Made by a program: the position numbers and the translations under genes
From: Cephalotus follicularis
Lineage: Eukaryota; Streptophyta; Magnoliopsida; Oxalidales; Cephalotaceae
DNA length: 64,000 nt
Assembly (NCBI GenBank): GCA_001972305.1
Contig: BDDD01001464.1
Location: forward strand, 159,346 to 223,345
Reading direction: 5' to 3'
Notes under the pieces: model-generated
Database searches by the model: none
Seen by the model: the letters and a program-made list of their open reading frames with translations, nothing else
What the model was told of the DNA's origin: nothing
Shown here: piece after piece, positions 23,552-34,915 of the stretch
Layout of the letters: every line of letters begins with the position of its first letter
Numbering within the stretch: position 1 is the first letter of the stretch

Positions 23552-26500
23552 AGTACCAAAAAAAGGATATTATGACCCTATGAATAGCTAGATAGAGTTA
23601 AAATATGTAGTGACTTGCAATGTTTATAGAAATGAGAAAATGAAACTATCATGCTTATAAGAAATTGGACATCTACAGCAAGGATAGTTTACATGTAAAT
23701 TTTTTTCACTACTAAGATAATACTTAATATTATAAAACTAACGTAATAAAAATGAATATTCGTTAATAATCTTTTAACATGTTATTTACAATTTACGCAT
23801 TCTTTTTCGTAGATAACTCCGAATTACTATAAGTTATTTTGTAGGCCAAATCAACTTTTTCAAATTCAAAAGAAATCACTTCATTACTTATGATGATTTT
23901 GATAACTTAAATCGATTAATCAACCTGTTTTTTTTTTTGTGCCTTCACCGCAAATTAACTTAAAAGAAAGTTCCAATTTATACGGCATGGCATGCACTGC
24001 TAAGCTTAAAAACGATAAAAATTTTAATTATGCAACCTGAGAAGGCTGCAAAATTCATAATTTTTTGTTGTTTTCTGCTATTTTCTCTGTCAAAATAGAC
24101 ACCAGTACTGTTCTGTTAAGCCCTTTTTTGTGCGTGTAATTTTAGTGAAGTCTATGTCACTGGACTTCATAAACATGATTAGTCTATTTATCATGTTTTT
24201 TCATGATTAGTCACTGCACTTCATAAAGTCACTGCACTTCATATATAAAAGACTATGTTATAAACTGTTCTAATTAAAATAATCTGTAGAATTTATCTAG
24301 AAAATGTAATTATGAGCCTTTATTTGTTCTGTGGTAAGAACAACTCCATTCGAGCCAAGAATATGCTAAAAGTCGGAGAAAGTTGTTTCTATCGTTAAGA
24401 TATCCTGTATCGATTTGATTAGGTTAAAAAATTATCCGTATTATAAATATATGGAAAATTCTCTTTTTTTTTAAGCATGTTTTTGAAATAGACTTCATAA
24501 AACAAAGTGTTATAAACATATGACATTAGATATAAATTTCATTCATGCGGTCGATACTCGTTTTTTGACTTTTTAAATAAATTTACTATTAGACAGTTTT
24601 ATTAGAGGAACTTAAGTGTGCTTTAAATTCATATTTGTTCATGATATTGGATAAAAATGTCAATCATATATATAAAGGAACGCAAGTGTCCACGGATTAA
24701 ATCTCATGAGATTTTTATTTTTTTTTGTAATTTACCTTTAAAAATATCAAAGAAATTCCTAGATTCCTTGGAAATAGCATAAAGTTTAAGTTACTTGACG
24801 ATAATCAGTGACTCGGTGTGTAGGCTGCAGGCATCTTTTTATCTTTGTCAACGTGCATGATTACAAAACTTGAACATACTATAAATGAATTCTCATATTA
24901 AAAAATATTATCTTTTTTCCTGGTTCCTTAATCTCATAGTGTTTATCTTGACCAAAATTAAGCAAATATAAGCTCCTACAGGATATACTAATATATATTG
25001 TGGATCTAGCGAGTACAAATAAATAGTGAAATTAGGCATTTGTGGAAACATTGTTTGAAAAAAATGTGGATTGTAGATGACTATGTGTCCTCGTATTCCA
25101 CCAACAAAATAATCCAGAAGAGTCACGATCCCACGTATGCCTATTGTCTCTAAAAAAAAAGCTGGTCACAACTCACAAGCTACAACTATCCCAATCAATA
25201 TTTGTAATATGCCACCGCGATATGAGTGTTACATACATGTATTAAGATGATGTTTATGTGCATGTGAATTGTGATCTTCAATTTTAATTCTCTCAAAAAG
25301 TTAAATTGGATTATAACATGAAAACAACCTTCTATATGACTTTCCAAACCAAACTTAGATCGGAGATCATTTAATTAATTTAGTTATAAATTCGGTAGGC
25401 CTAAAAGTTATGTTTGGCATATGTCTCTTTCTGTGACTCCTTAATTAATTATTAAGATAATACATGACACATTTTTCACTTAAATTAGACTCTCACATGC
25501 AACATGAATATTATAAACTGCGTAGACCTATAGATTGGGTTCATAGGCTAAGTAAGATTATTTGAGAATTGAGATAGAATTAAGCTGCGTGACCTATAAA
25601 CTGGGTTTAGAGACTGAGTAAACCACGCAATGATGGGTTAACGGTGAGAAAGATTTGGACCTATCTCACTTTGATACCATATTAAAACTTATTGTCTAAC
25701 CTTAAAAACATGTTTATGAGAAGAAAAAAAAAAGGATATCTCAAGTATTTAAAATAAACAAACCCATCATGATCGCGTGGGATAAATTGTCTCAAGAGGG
25801 TTCATATGATATCATCAACCGAATCTAAAACTGTCAAACACAACTTAGATTTCACTTAGTTTGACTCATGATCGATATTTTACTATATCAAATTGGAATC
25901 TTGAATAGAAGATTATGATGGTGAGTCATGTGCTAATCTTTTCGAGGTTTACTCTGAAAATATGCCGCATGATCGAAAAACATTCTGGTTATACATTAAA
26001 AAAAATATGTTAGATATAATCAAGTGGAATATTACACTTTTTGAAACACGTGAAATTACGTTAACATGTAACCAAATAAGATAGATTTTTTTTTTTTGAT
26101 AAAAAGTTGTCTTATAATAATTTACCATACTTCTATCTTATGCAAGTTCTTATAATTGATGATGATTGTTGATGCAGATATCAACTTCACAACAGTCCTT
26201 CACGTGTGGAGATTTAATTTGTTAGTAAAAGCGTAAGATTCACCGAAGAACGCACTAGATCTTGGTTATTTAGTCTTTCCTACATACAAAGAAAAGAAGC
26301 TATCGAATATCTATGAGTTTTTATTCCTGGAGACCCTACGATGCTTAAGTCAGTTGATTTATAGGAAAAATAATATGAGTGTATGGTAAGTTTGTCGACC
26401 CCGTTATAGTCTTTTTTGGGAGTATATATAGTTTTATCTGGTTGTAACTGTTCTTGAACTGCTCATCATGGAGATTACTGGTCCCTGGAAACAATACGAA

Positions 26501-27444
26501 TTCTTTGTCGTTTCCTCAGTTTTGATTGGAGGATTTATTTCTCCATCATTATCATGATCTTGACGTTTTACCCAGACGTTTATGGCTCCAAAGCGACACA
26601 TGTTAATGCCTTACTTATCTAAAAAATTTACATATCAATGACCTATGAAAAAACGACCACCAAGTTAAAATGGGGTAAGATCCTTTGTATGGGAAAAGCC
26701 GCAATCATATCCAACATAAGGCTCCTGTGGAGGGGGACAGGCTCTTCACCGTAACTCTGTACTCTTATGCTACAATTATAGCCATCTGCCTGACAGAAGA
26801 TTATGCAAAAAAAAAAAAAAAGTGTTTTTGATATCCTAGTTATATAGTCTCCCATATTAATATAAGGCTCCCAAAAGTCAAGATATAAAATACTAGTAAA
26901 ATAATTCTATATTACTGCACATAATGGGGTAGTTGGTTTGGTTTGCCAGATTTAATTTCAGTTGGTGTAATATAATATCTCTCATTTATGATATCCTGGA
27001 TGGACTCATGGAGGAGAAAATTAATTCAGGGCTATTTTTTAACTGACTGATATGATTTCATTGCAATTATTAACTTATTAAATCAATTATATTTACATTT
27101 TTTTCTTCAAAATTTGTTGGAATAGTTTAATATTTAGATCATAATGAAGAGAGACATTCACAATAATTTAGTTGAAGACTCGTTACTACATTCACTCAGA
27201 TGTAATTTAATGTACTTTAATACTAAAAGAAAATGAAAAGTCTTAGCAAGGCTTTTAGCCATGTCTCCTGGTATATGTAATGTAAGCTTAAAATAGAATA
27301 TTTGAAGTTTTTTGAAACTTACATAGAATGAAACTTAAGGATCGGTTTAATCATTTTGTGAGACTAAAGAAACTGCATAAGAGTGAGAGACTTAATGCAC
27401 GAATTAAAGTTGGTACAAGTTTATCATGCAAGAGCATAAAACGT
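23552..27444. other. AT-rich intergenic DNA, no gene recognised
   Basis: No coding sequence is supportable. Weak internal repetition is visible at 24165-24245 (TCACTGCACTTCATA twice) and 25525-25625 (GACCTATA(G/A)A(T/C)TGGGTT twice). The minus-strand frame at 26643-26855 has no recognised domain. Confidence 0.45.
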
Positions 27445-27634
27445 GAAAACAATGTTATTAATAACATATAAGAAGGTATGGTAAATTTATAGCATATGAT
27501 ATGTCATCTAACTAGTAGAAAAAAGTTAAAAAAATTTGATGTAATTATTATTCATTCCACTAGTTAGATAACACATCATATGTTATATTTGTTATGCCTA
27601 CTGATATGTTATAAATAGTATTTTTACATAACGT
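27445..27634. mobile_element. Long inverted-repeat MITE
   Basis: Two arms of about 75 bp (27445-27520 and 27556-27634) are inverted copies, with shared blocks such as CATATGAT(A/G)TGT(C/T)ATCTAAC and ACTAGT(A/G)GAA flanking a short loop. It is non-coding and folds into one long hairpin. Confidence 0.6.
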
Positions 27635-27871
27635 GGCTTGCATTTTGGAAGAAATTGAAAATGAAACGCAAGCTAACTATTATAATTGAAGACGGGGAGA
27701 ATGAGAGAAGTTTTCTTCTTAGCTACCCATGTTGAATATGGCTCGTAATTCACACCATGAGTGCTATTCAACCGAGGACTCACACAAGATCTTGCCCACC
27801 AGTGGGTGGGCGCCGATCCCTCTCGTTGCTGAGTGGTTGAGCCTCTAGAAGTCATGACATGTTTATATTTA

Positions 27872-29030
27872 GGGTAAATTACACAAAAACACCTGAGTTT
27901 TATCTTCGTTGACACTTTAGCACCTGAAGATTTAAAACAGAAATTTTGACACTTATGATGTTGTTTGGTAGACAGTTTGACAATAGCCGTTAATCTGCTA
28001 TTAGTTGATCCGTTAGTTTTACACTGCATCGTCAGCATTATATTAATAACATTTTGTTAATACCAAAAGTAATCATTCGTCAAAGAGCGCAACAAAGAAA
28101 TGACTCGTTGATAGCATCCAAGTTCATCTTCATGTTTCCATTTGGTTTCATCAAATATTTGATTTGATGCATGAGATTGACATTTTGTAACGTTGTGTGA
28201 TTTCAGTGTACTTGTGGGTGAGAAGTCGTCCGTCTTTGGGCCTGGCAAAAGGAGACAGCAGCTGAGGGAGGTACGGGGAGGGATGGGGCAGGGGGGCTAG
28301 CGGCAGGAGCAAGAGCACCTACCAGCGGGGAAGGAGAAAAGTGGGCTTGACCAGGCGCCAAAGGGAAGACCAAAGGAGGGCCAGGAGGAACCTCAGCCAA
28401 AAGAGGAGCTGACCAGGGGGGAAGAGCTCACTAAGGCAATTCCACAAACACTTGGTGGGCGTTTGGGGAATGCTTCAAGCGACAGAGGAGGGGACAGAGT
28501 GGGGGGCCCGTGGGAGACAGTACCTGCAGGCAGCAAACCACCCCAGAGTTCCTTACCTGAGCGCGCTACAGGGAACGCCGGCACAGAGGCGAGCTTCCTT
28601 TTGCGATTACGGCAGGTTCGCGCACAATGTCCTTGGAGAAGGCAGTGCGAGCATAAGAGGAGGCGGGACTCAATGACGACACGCTGGTGGACCTTCCTCT
28701 CGCCAATAGCGACTACGAAAGAGGCACCTTCGGATGAAGATGTTGTAGAGGATTTGGTACTTAGTTCTGATTAAGATTGGTCTATGAGTGATTCTCCTGC
28801 CGACAGTAAAGGTGAAAATGCCAACTCAATACCTCATAAACAGCAGAGTAAGAAAAGAAAGCCTTCTACATATTCAAGGAAGAAGAAAGGACAATCTCGT
28901 GCAATGAAGAGGGAGAGATCAAATTGAGACATGGAGAAAATTCAGCAGGATGACTGATAAGGGTAGTATTGTATTTTGTAATTTTTGTTAACAACGTAAC
29001 TTTCTCATAGTGTTTTTGTGTAATTTACCC
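27872..29030. mobile_element. Mutator-like element with 9-bp TSD (Pack-MULE-like)
   Basis: A 21-bp perfect terminal inverted repeat beginning GGGTAAATTACACAAA bounds 1159 bp. The nonamer TTATATTTA flanks both sides (27863-27871 and 29031-29039), and 9-bp duplications are diagnostic of Mutator-like elements. The interior is a GC-rich island (about 28225-28700) in an AT-rich landscape, with no MURA transposase, so the element is non-autonomous. The island looks like captured foreign sequence; its source was not identified beyond a zinc-knuckle frame. Confidence 0.85.
28393..28768 (-). pseudogene. Captured fragment with a CCHC zinc knuckle
   Basis: An open frame of about 125 codons without a convincing start runs through the GC-rich core of the Mutator-like element. 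It contains CSHCLLQGHCARTC (28612-28653), an exact C-X2-C-X4-H-X4-C zinc knuckle, followed by a basic stretch and Pro/Ser-rich sequence. Such knuckles occur in LINE ORF1 proteins, retroviral-type gag and MULE transposases; the context (VVIESRLLLC before it) looks most like a LINE ORF1. On the opposite strand, 28726-28926 encodes a lysine-rich tail with one stop. Which strand was originally coding is uncertain. Confidence 0.45.
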
Positions 29031-29039
29031 TTATATTTA

Positions 29040-32000
29040 TGTCTTAGATATTACGCTTTATGGTATGGACATAGGATTTGAGTTTGAGAGTTTTATTATA
29101 ATTTTACTTAAATTGAATTTTCTTGGGTTGATATAATTAATTAATTTCTTAATCAGTGAAATATGTACCAAAAGATTTGTGAAATAATTATAGTGAAATT
29201 ATTTGATTGTAAGATATAACCCTATTTTAAATTAAACCCGAGCATATATTAACGTTTCTTTCTTATTTTCTCTCTTTTTTGAGTTCTTCAATATATGCCA
29301 CTAAAATGATAATCAAATACAAAAACAATGCAGGCAGGTGGAAAGTTCCCATCTTCAAAGGCACGACAAATTTGAAAACATAAGAATTAAAGACTATGTG
29401 TGCCCTCTTAGTCAAGTTATCTAAATATGAAAATGGAAGTACAAGCATTGGTCTAAAAAGGTCTATATCAATCCCAACATGAGGATCCACTAGAGGGGAC
29501 AATTACTCCATATTTGTTAATTTGTTCAATTTTGTATTCATTAGTAAATTATAAAAACACCTTTTACACATGTACACTTTTGCAACCATCTTAGGGAGAG
29601 TAGACACCCAGAACCTAATCTTTAATAATTTTGTCGCATGTTCTAAAAAGAGCCATGCATAGAATGACATTGATAGTATTATAATAAGCAAACTCAAAAC
29701 ATCTTAAATCTTACTCTTGTTTTATGTTTTGTCTCTCTATATATCCCCAAGGAAAACTACAAAAAACTGCCTTATTTTATCATAGCTTTTCTATTTTCAA
29801 AGGCCCACACAAAAGTTTCATTCTATTAAGCCTGTTAGGCTGTTCCACATGTTCTATACTTTTGAACAACGGCAATTTTACAACTATTTTGAGTTCCTTT
29901 ACAAGGCATTTTCCCCTTAAAACCACAAACGTGTAGATAGAAGATAGACTGGACAAACTGTTACGTAACAGAAAGATTTTTAAGGCGGCCAGAACTCATA
30001 TAAACATGACTAACAATAAGAGTTTAATTAAATAATATATACTTTTATTATTAATCGTGTCTACGTATTAACATAAAGATGTTAGAAGAACAATTCTTAA
30101 AGTAATTGTATCAGCAGAAGTCACGCAGCAAAATCATAAAGTGATAGTTAATAAGTTTTGTAGAAATTATGTTTAGTACTCGGGGTTCTGGTATCAAATT
30201 GCGACGAAAGTTACTCGAGTGATTAGAAATAGGCCATAAACAGTACTTATAGCTTTGCCATGTCCTACGTATTATTTTGATGTTTCGGGTTCCTTTAAGG
30301 GGGTTTTTTTTGGCGTTTTGGTATTTTGATGTTTTAATTACTTTAATTCTGTTTTAATTATTTTAATTGCGTTCTAAAGTTTTGTTATAAACATTATAAA
30401 TACCTTTGTTATGATTGTATGGTCATCAGTTGTTCAATAATAGAATATTCTAGTATTTATTTTTATGGATTTAAAGAAAATCCTTGTGGATTCGACACCT
30501 AGTTATTCATACTTCTATTTCACGTTTTACATACATGCATTGTTTTCGCTCAAGAATTTTTTTAAGGAACAGATAAATAGAATCACCAAGTGAAAGAGAT
30601 ATAGAGGTGGTTTTTGTGGGTTATAATTAATGTTTAATCATAAGAAAGACCAGACAAGTTCTTCTGTGGATACAATTTTGGTAAGTTCTTTTATGGATGT
30701 GGAGATGAATATTATGCACTAATTTATGCACAAGACTTGCTGTTCTATTTTTTTAACTTAGAAATTGGATTGACATTAATCACAGACACGTCCTAAATCC
30801 TAAACTTTAAAATATAGATATGACTCCTTATATTTTGTACATAAGAGAAGTAATCTTTTGGCCATAATGTTGTGATGAAAAGGTTTCAACATGAAATTTC
30901 TATTTTAAAGATCTCAAATTTTATAATTTCACCCTTGAAAGTACGGATACGCTACTTTGACTTATGATAGTTCAACACAAGTTTTGGTTCCTATCTGACA
31001 ACTAACGCAAGAAAGATGAAGACGAGTTATCCTAGGAATAATTATAGGCTCCAGGATTTAGTCATTAGAAGTTTATTATAATGTTTTTTGTGAATCCTTA
31101 CATGCTTCACAAATGTTCCAGCTGGCCTGTCGTGGACTTCTTTACTTACTTGCTAGGCCTTTGAAAACGTTTAAACATGACATTAACGGTTCGTTTGGTA
31201 CACTATTTTTATTATGGAGGATATGTGTAAATATAATCTATTTAATATATCAATTTATAAAATTATTTGTATATCTAAATTTTTATTATAATATTATATC
31301 ATGTAAATAATTCATATAAAATTTAAAAAAAAAAAGAATCAATTTAGAAGGTATCTTAGATAGTCCCTAAGTTGACGACTATCTGAGATACCGTCGTAAC
31401 AAATGACCCCTAACTGTTATTGTTCTTTGTGGATTTCAATTTTTACGTGGTTCCATAATCTACAACATTATTAATTGCTTATTTTTTGGTCTAGTTTATG
31501 CCAATAATTTTATCAAAGAAAAATTAGAAATGAATACATTAAAGAATAATAATTCATGTGTGTAGTCAATACAATGCAATTATTTAATATAATATAATCA
31601 CATAAATATAATAAATAAAATTTATTAATAAAAGAAAAGAAAAAAATTGATGATTGATTCTTACGCACTATCGATTAAATACACTGAATGATTTATATAT
31701 TGGATGTACCTAAGAATTTTTCAGTAACTATACACGTTCTTTGTCGTGAAAGGATTAGATTGTTTAGTAATCTCGTGGATGAGTTTTCTCAACATTAATT
31801 CAAAGGCACCCCACCCCCACTTGATTTGATAGTTCTATAAATTCAATAATTTTGATGATTACTTTTTGATAAATCAAATTCCTCATGGAACGATTGGTGG
31901 TTGCTCCAAATTTTGTGGGGTTCAATTAAATCGATACGTCAAATTTATCTTTGGACATGAAAGGAAATGAGAGAGGCAGTACCATATTGTTGTTAACAAT

Positions 32001-32194
32001 TCCATCAACTTTTGCATGTGCATGGTCCCTGAAAGTAATATATAAATGGTAGGTAGAGCGTGGCAATATTGTCGCTTCTAATCATTTATAAATGTGATTC
32101 CCCAATTGTGAAATAGTTTCGTGGTTTAGGTGTCTCTAGTAGAGATTTTAGTAATTGAGCATTAGATTTTATGTTTGATTAATGTTATCAGATT
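29040..32194. other. AT-rich intergenic DNA
   Basis: No gene was found. The piece at about 30141-30540 has a look of LTR leader sequence (TATAAATACC, then TTCAATAATAGAATATTC, then CTTGTGGATTCGACACC), but termini are missing, so it is only a possible retroelement remnant. A small hairpin-type element lies near 31.2-31.4 kb. Confidence 0.4.
31190..31413. mobile_element. Possible MITE containing an inner hairpin
   Basis: The ends GGTTCGTTTGGTAC and GTAACAAATGACCC are imperfect inverted repeats. Inside, GGTATCTTAGATAGTC and GACTATCTGAGATACC (about 31350-31391) form a strong near-perfect hairpin. Target duplication is unclear. Non-coding. Confidence 0.4.
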
Positions 32195-32790
32195 CATGCT
32201 ATAGGTTTTTGAACCGGTGAATCAACTGTTAAATCGATTCGAGTAACTTGAATGGTTGAGTATGTAATTAATCTGATAAAAACCTATAAATTCGACCAGA
32301 TCAAAAACTAACTGATTGACATTGTCGGATTTTATTAAACCGATCGGGTCATTAGAATATCGAAAGTGATCCATTTTTTGGTAGGTACCAGAGATATTGG
32401 GATTTGAACTTGACATCTTGTGGTCAACACTTAAAAGTACTTCTTTATCTCATATTAAATGAAAATACAATGTGTGTGTGTATGTATGTATATATATATA
32501 TATATATAATGTATGTTATATTCATTATTTTACACTTAATTCAATAACTTGTTTATTTAAAATCAAATCTTTAAATATGCAATGTTTTATTGTTTTTCGT
32601 TATTATAATATGTTTAATATTATGATTTTTATGAAATATTTATTTAAAACTATATTTTCATTTTTGGTACAAGAATAAATTTTACTTATTTAATAATTAT
32701 CCCACTAGTTAAACCATATAGACTAATCAGTGAACCATTGATCTAGTTCCTCGACTGGGTCAACGACCATTCCGGTTTTAATAACTATAA
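32195..32790. repeat. Dispersed repeat with AACCGG-type inverted ends
   Basis: The left edge CTATAGGTTTTTGAACCGG is roughly mirrored at the right edge by CCGGTTTTAATAACTATA. The interior is AT-rich, with CGGGTCA/GGGTCAACG words near each end. This fits a short DNA transposon; TSD not established. Confidence 0.4.
32471..32508. repeat. (TG)n-(TATG)-(TA)n compound microsatellite
   Basis: A TG run passes through TATGTATG into a TA run inside the dispersed repeat. The small open frame over it is a by-product. Confidence 0.8.
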
Positions 32791-34604
32791 TTCGTAATAA
32801 TGTTAGTGACAACAAATTTTTTTTACAATAATATTTTATTTTTTATTTTCTAATTCAAATGTCATTTGAGATTTTTTTTAGTATTTTACTATAAAGCTTA
32901 AAGAAATTCAAATGAGAGTTAAATTAGATCCAATTTTATTCCGCATTATATATTTCTATATATATTTCGAATTCTAAATAGAATCTAATTATTATATTAG
33001 AATCTTTATCTTTGCACATTTCTCATAAATTATATATTAATTTAATAAATAAAAAGAATAACAAACGAATAATATTTTGACTCATCATTTATCGTCATAT
33101 AATCGTTGCTTATATGACAATGAAATTACTCAAGTCTTTTTACATCCGAGATTAGGTAATTTAATTCATCATCTATTGAATAGTAATAAAAAAGATATGG
33201 TTTCATGGCATATGAAAGAAAAATCTAAATAGAAGCGATCGATTTGCAGGGATAGATAAACTTCAAATAAACAGCGGTATGGTATGGACGCGGCCTGATT
33301 TTCTTAATGGACTTCGGCCCAGTTATCTTGTTGTCATTACTCATTATCGTCTAAGACTTTTTGGGCCTCCGGCCCATCAGTGTAAGACCAAAAGCAAAAT
33401 GAAAAAAGAAACAGGGTTCGAGAGTGGATATAGTGATGTTATTGCTTGATTGGAAAGATTTTCCACTGAAGTAGTGAAATTTATGCACTGCCCAAAACCA
33501 AAGCCAAAAAAAAATCAAAGAATTGAATATACCTTTTAAGCAAATAAATAACTATGGGGTTTTATGGAGACAAATTCAATTGAATGAGTTTATAGAGATC
33601 CTGGTATTGTGATAAATCTTATGCTAAAATTCTTACCTTTTCTAATTACAACTTTGCCTGCCAATCGTTAAATACTGTTGCAGTTTTTAGGCATAATTAC
33701 AGGGATTAATCGAGTTACGGTATTTTTATATTTATGGAAAAAATTATGTACAGTCCTATATATAATGGGATTCTTTGCATTATTCATATATCAATAGAGT
33801 CGGGATAAATTATCATATGATAGTAAATTTTTTAGTTTATCATCTTTTCATTCCAAGACAAAATGATGCTATATTTTGATTCATATCAATAATACAAACA
33901 ATTATCTATGATTTAAACGCCCTTTTCTCACCTCACTGTCGATATCATCCTTATTAGCGACCACCAATCAACAACTTGGTCCCCGTAACTCGTTATGACT
34001 TGGTCATTACCTCTCCTCCTTTGCCGTCTCTCAATTAAACTCACTGAGTTGACTCATCTTTTTTTTTATCACACCATTATCAAGTTGTACTAGTTTTAAC
34101 CCATAACTCATAACCCAAAGTCCAAGCCCAATCACAGACTTGGCCATTATTAAACTAATAACCCATAGCCCAATATTCTCAGACAAAGACCCAACCCAAA
34201 TTTATCTTGTAACTCAACCTAAACTTTATCTTTCCGCAACTGTAAAATAGTTCGTTCATTAGGTAGATTATGATCTTTTTGAAAAAGTAAAAAACAAATT
34301 CTCAAAAAGGATAGTGGTAATTTATGAGTTTTATAATATTAAAAAAAAATGTATATCTTACTTGAACAAAATTTGTAACTTTCCACCCTCTTGCCTAGCA
34401 AACAAATATTTACCTATGTCAAAATGATGCCTCTTGCTAAACATACAAAGATTTACCTCCATGCAAACGATGGTTCATCCGGATCGATATAAGGCAAAAC
34501 AGGATATGCGCTTTAGCACACGTAACTTGCCTGCACTAATCGCATATACCTCGCTTCACCAGCAAGTGAATAATATTTTTTTAAAAATAAGTTTTTTTTA
34601 AAAT
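32791..34604. other. Intergenic DNA, no gene recognised
   Basis: AT-rich. The segment 33285-33405 is GC-richer and carries GGCCCA/TGGGCC words (GGGCCTCCGGCCCATCA), which resemble TCP-type site II promoter elements of plant housekeeping genes, but no gene starts within reach on either strand. Confidence 0.4.
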
Positions 34605-34915
34605 ATTTGTGTGGTGTTATTTTATTTTTATGATTTAACTATCATCATTCCCTTTAGGATTCAACGTTCTATTTAGGTGATAGTTTTGTCCTTTACGACT
34701 CGCCTATCATCCGTCCCCCTTAAGGTTCAATCACCATTTAGGTTGTAGTTTTGTATTCCACGACTTAACTAATCATCCTTCACTCTTGGAGTTCAACGTC
34801 CAATTTAGGTTATAATTTTATACTTCATGAGTCGACTATTATCCTTCCCCCTTAGGGTTTAGCGTTTCACTTGGGTGTTAATTTTGTGTTTCACGACTTG
34901 ACCTTTTTCCTTCGA
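34605..34915. repeat. Minisatellite, 66-bp period, four to five copies
   Basis: The marker ATTTAGGT(T/G) occurs at 34671, 34737 and 34803 and, as ACTTGGGTG, at 34869, giving an exact 66-bp step each time. Each unit also contains (A/T)TTTTGT..T(T/C)CACGACT, then ATCATCC.TC..CCTT and GTTCAA(C/T). Copies are about 75-85% alike, so the array is old. It is not in a gene. Confidence 0.85.

Noticed and set aside
26643..26855. 70-codon minus-strand frame with a Phe-rich hydrophobic start
   Set aside because: The hydrophobic part comes from a poly-A tract on the plus strand, and no domain or conservation evidence is available.
33285..33405. Promoter of an unseen gene (GGCCCA-rich patch)
   Set aside because: No exon or start follows on either strand within a reasonable distance, so no promoter was called.
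34605..34915. Possible CRISPR-like repeat-spacer array
   Set aside because: The whole 66-bp unit repeats, spacers included, and the DNA is plant nuclear. It is a minisatellite.
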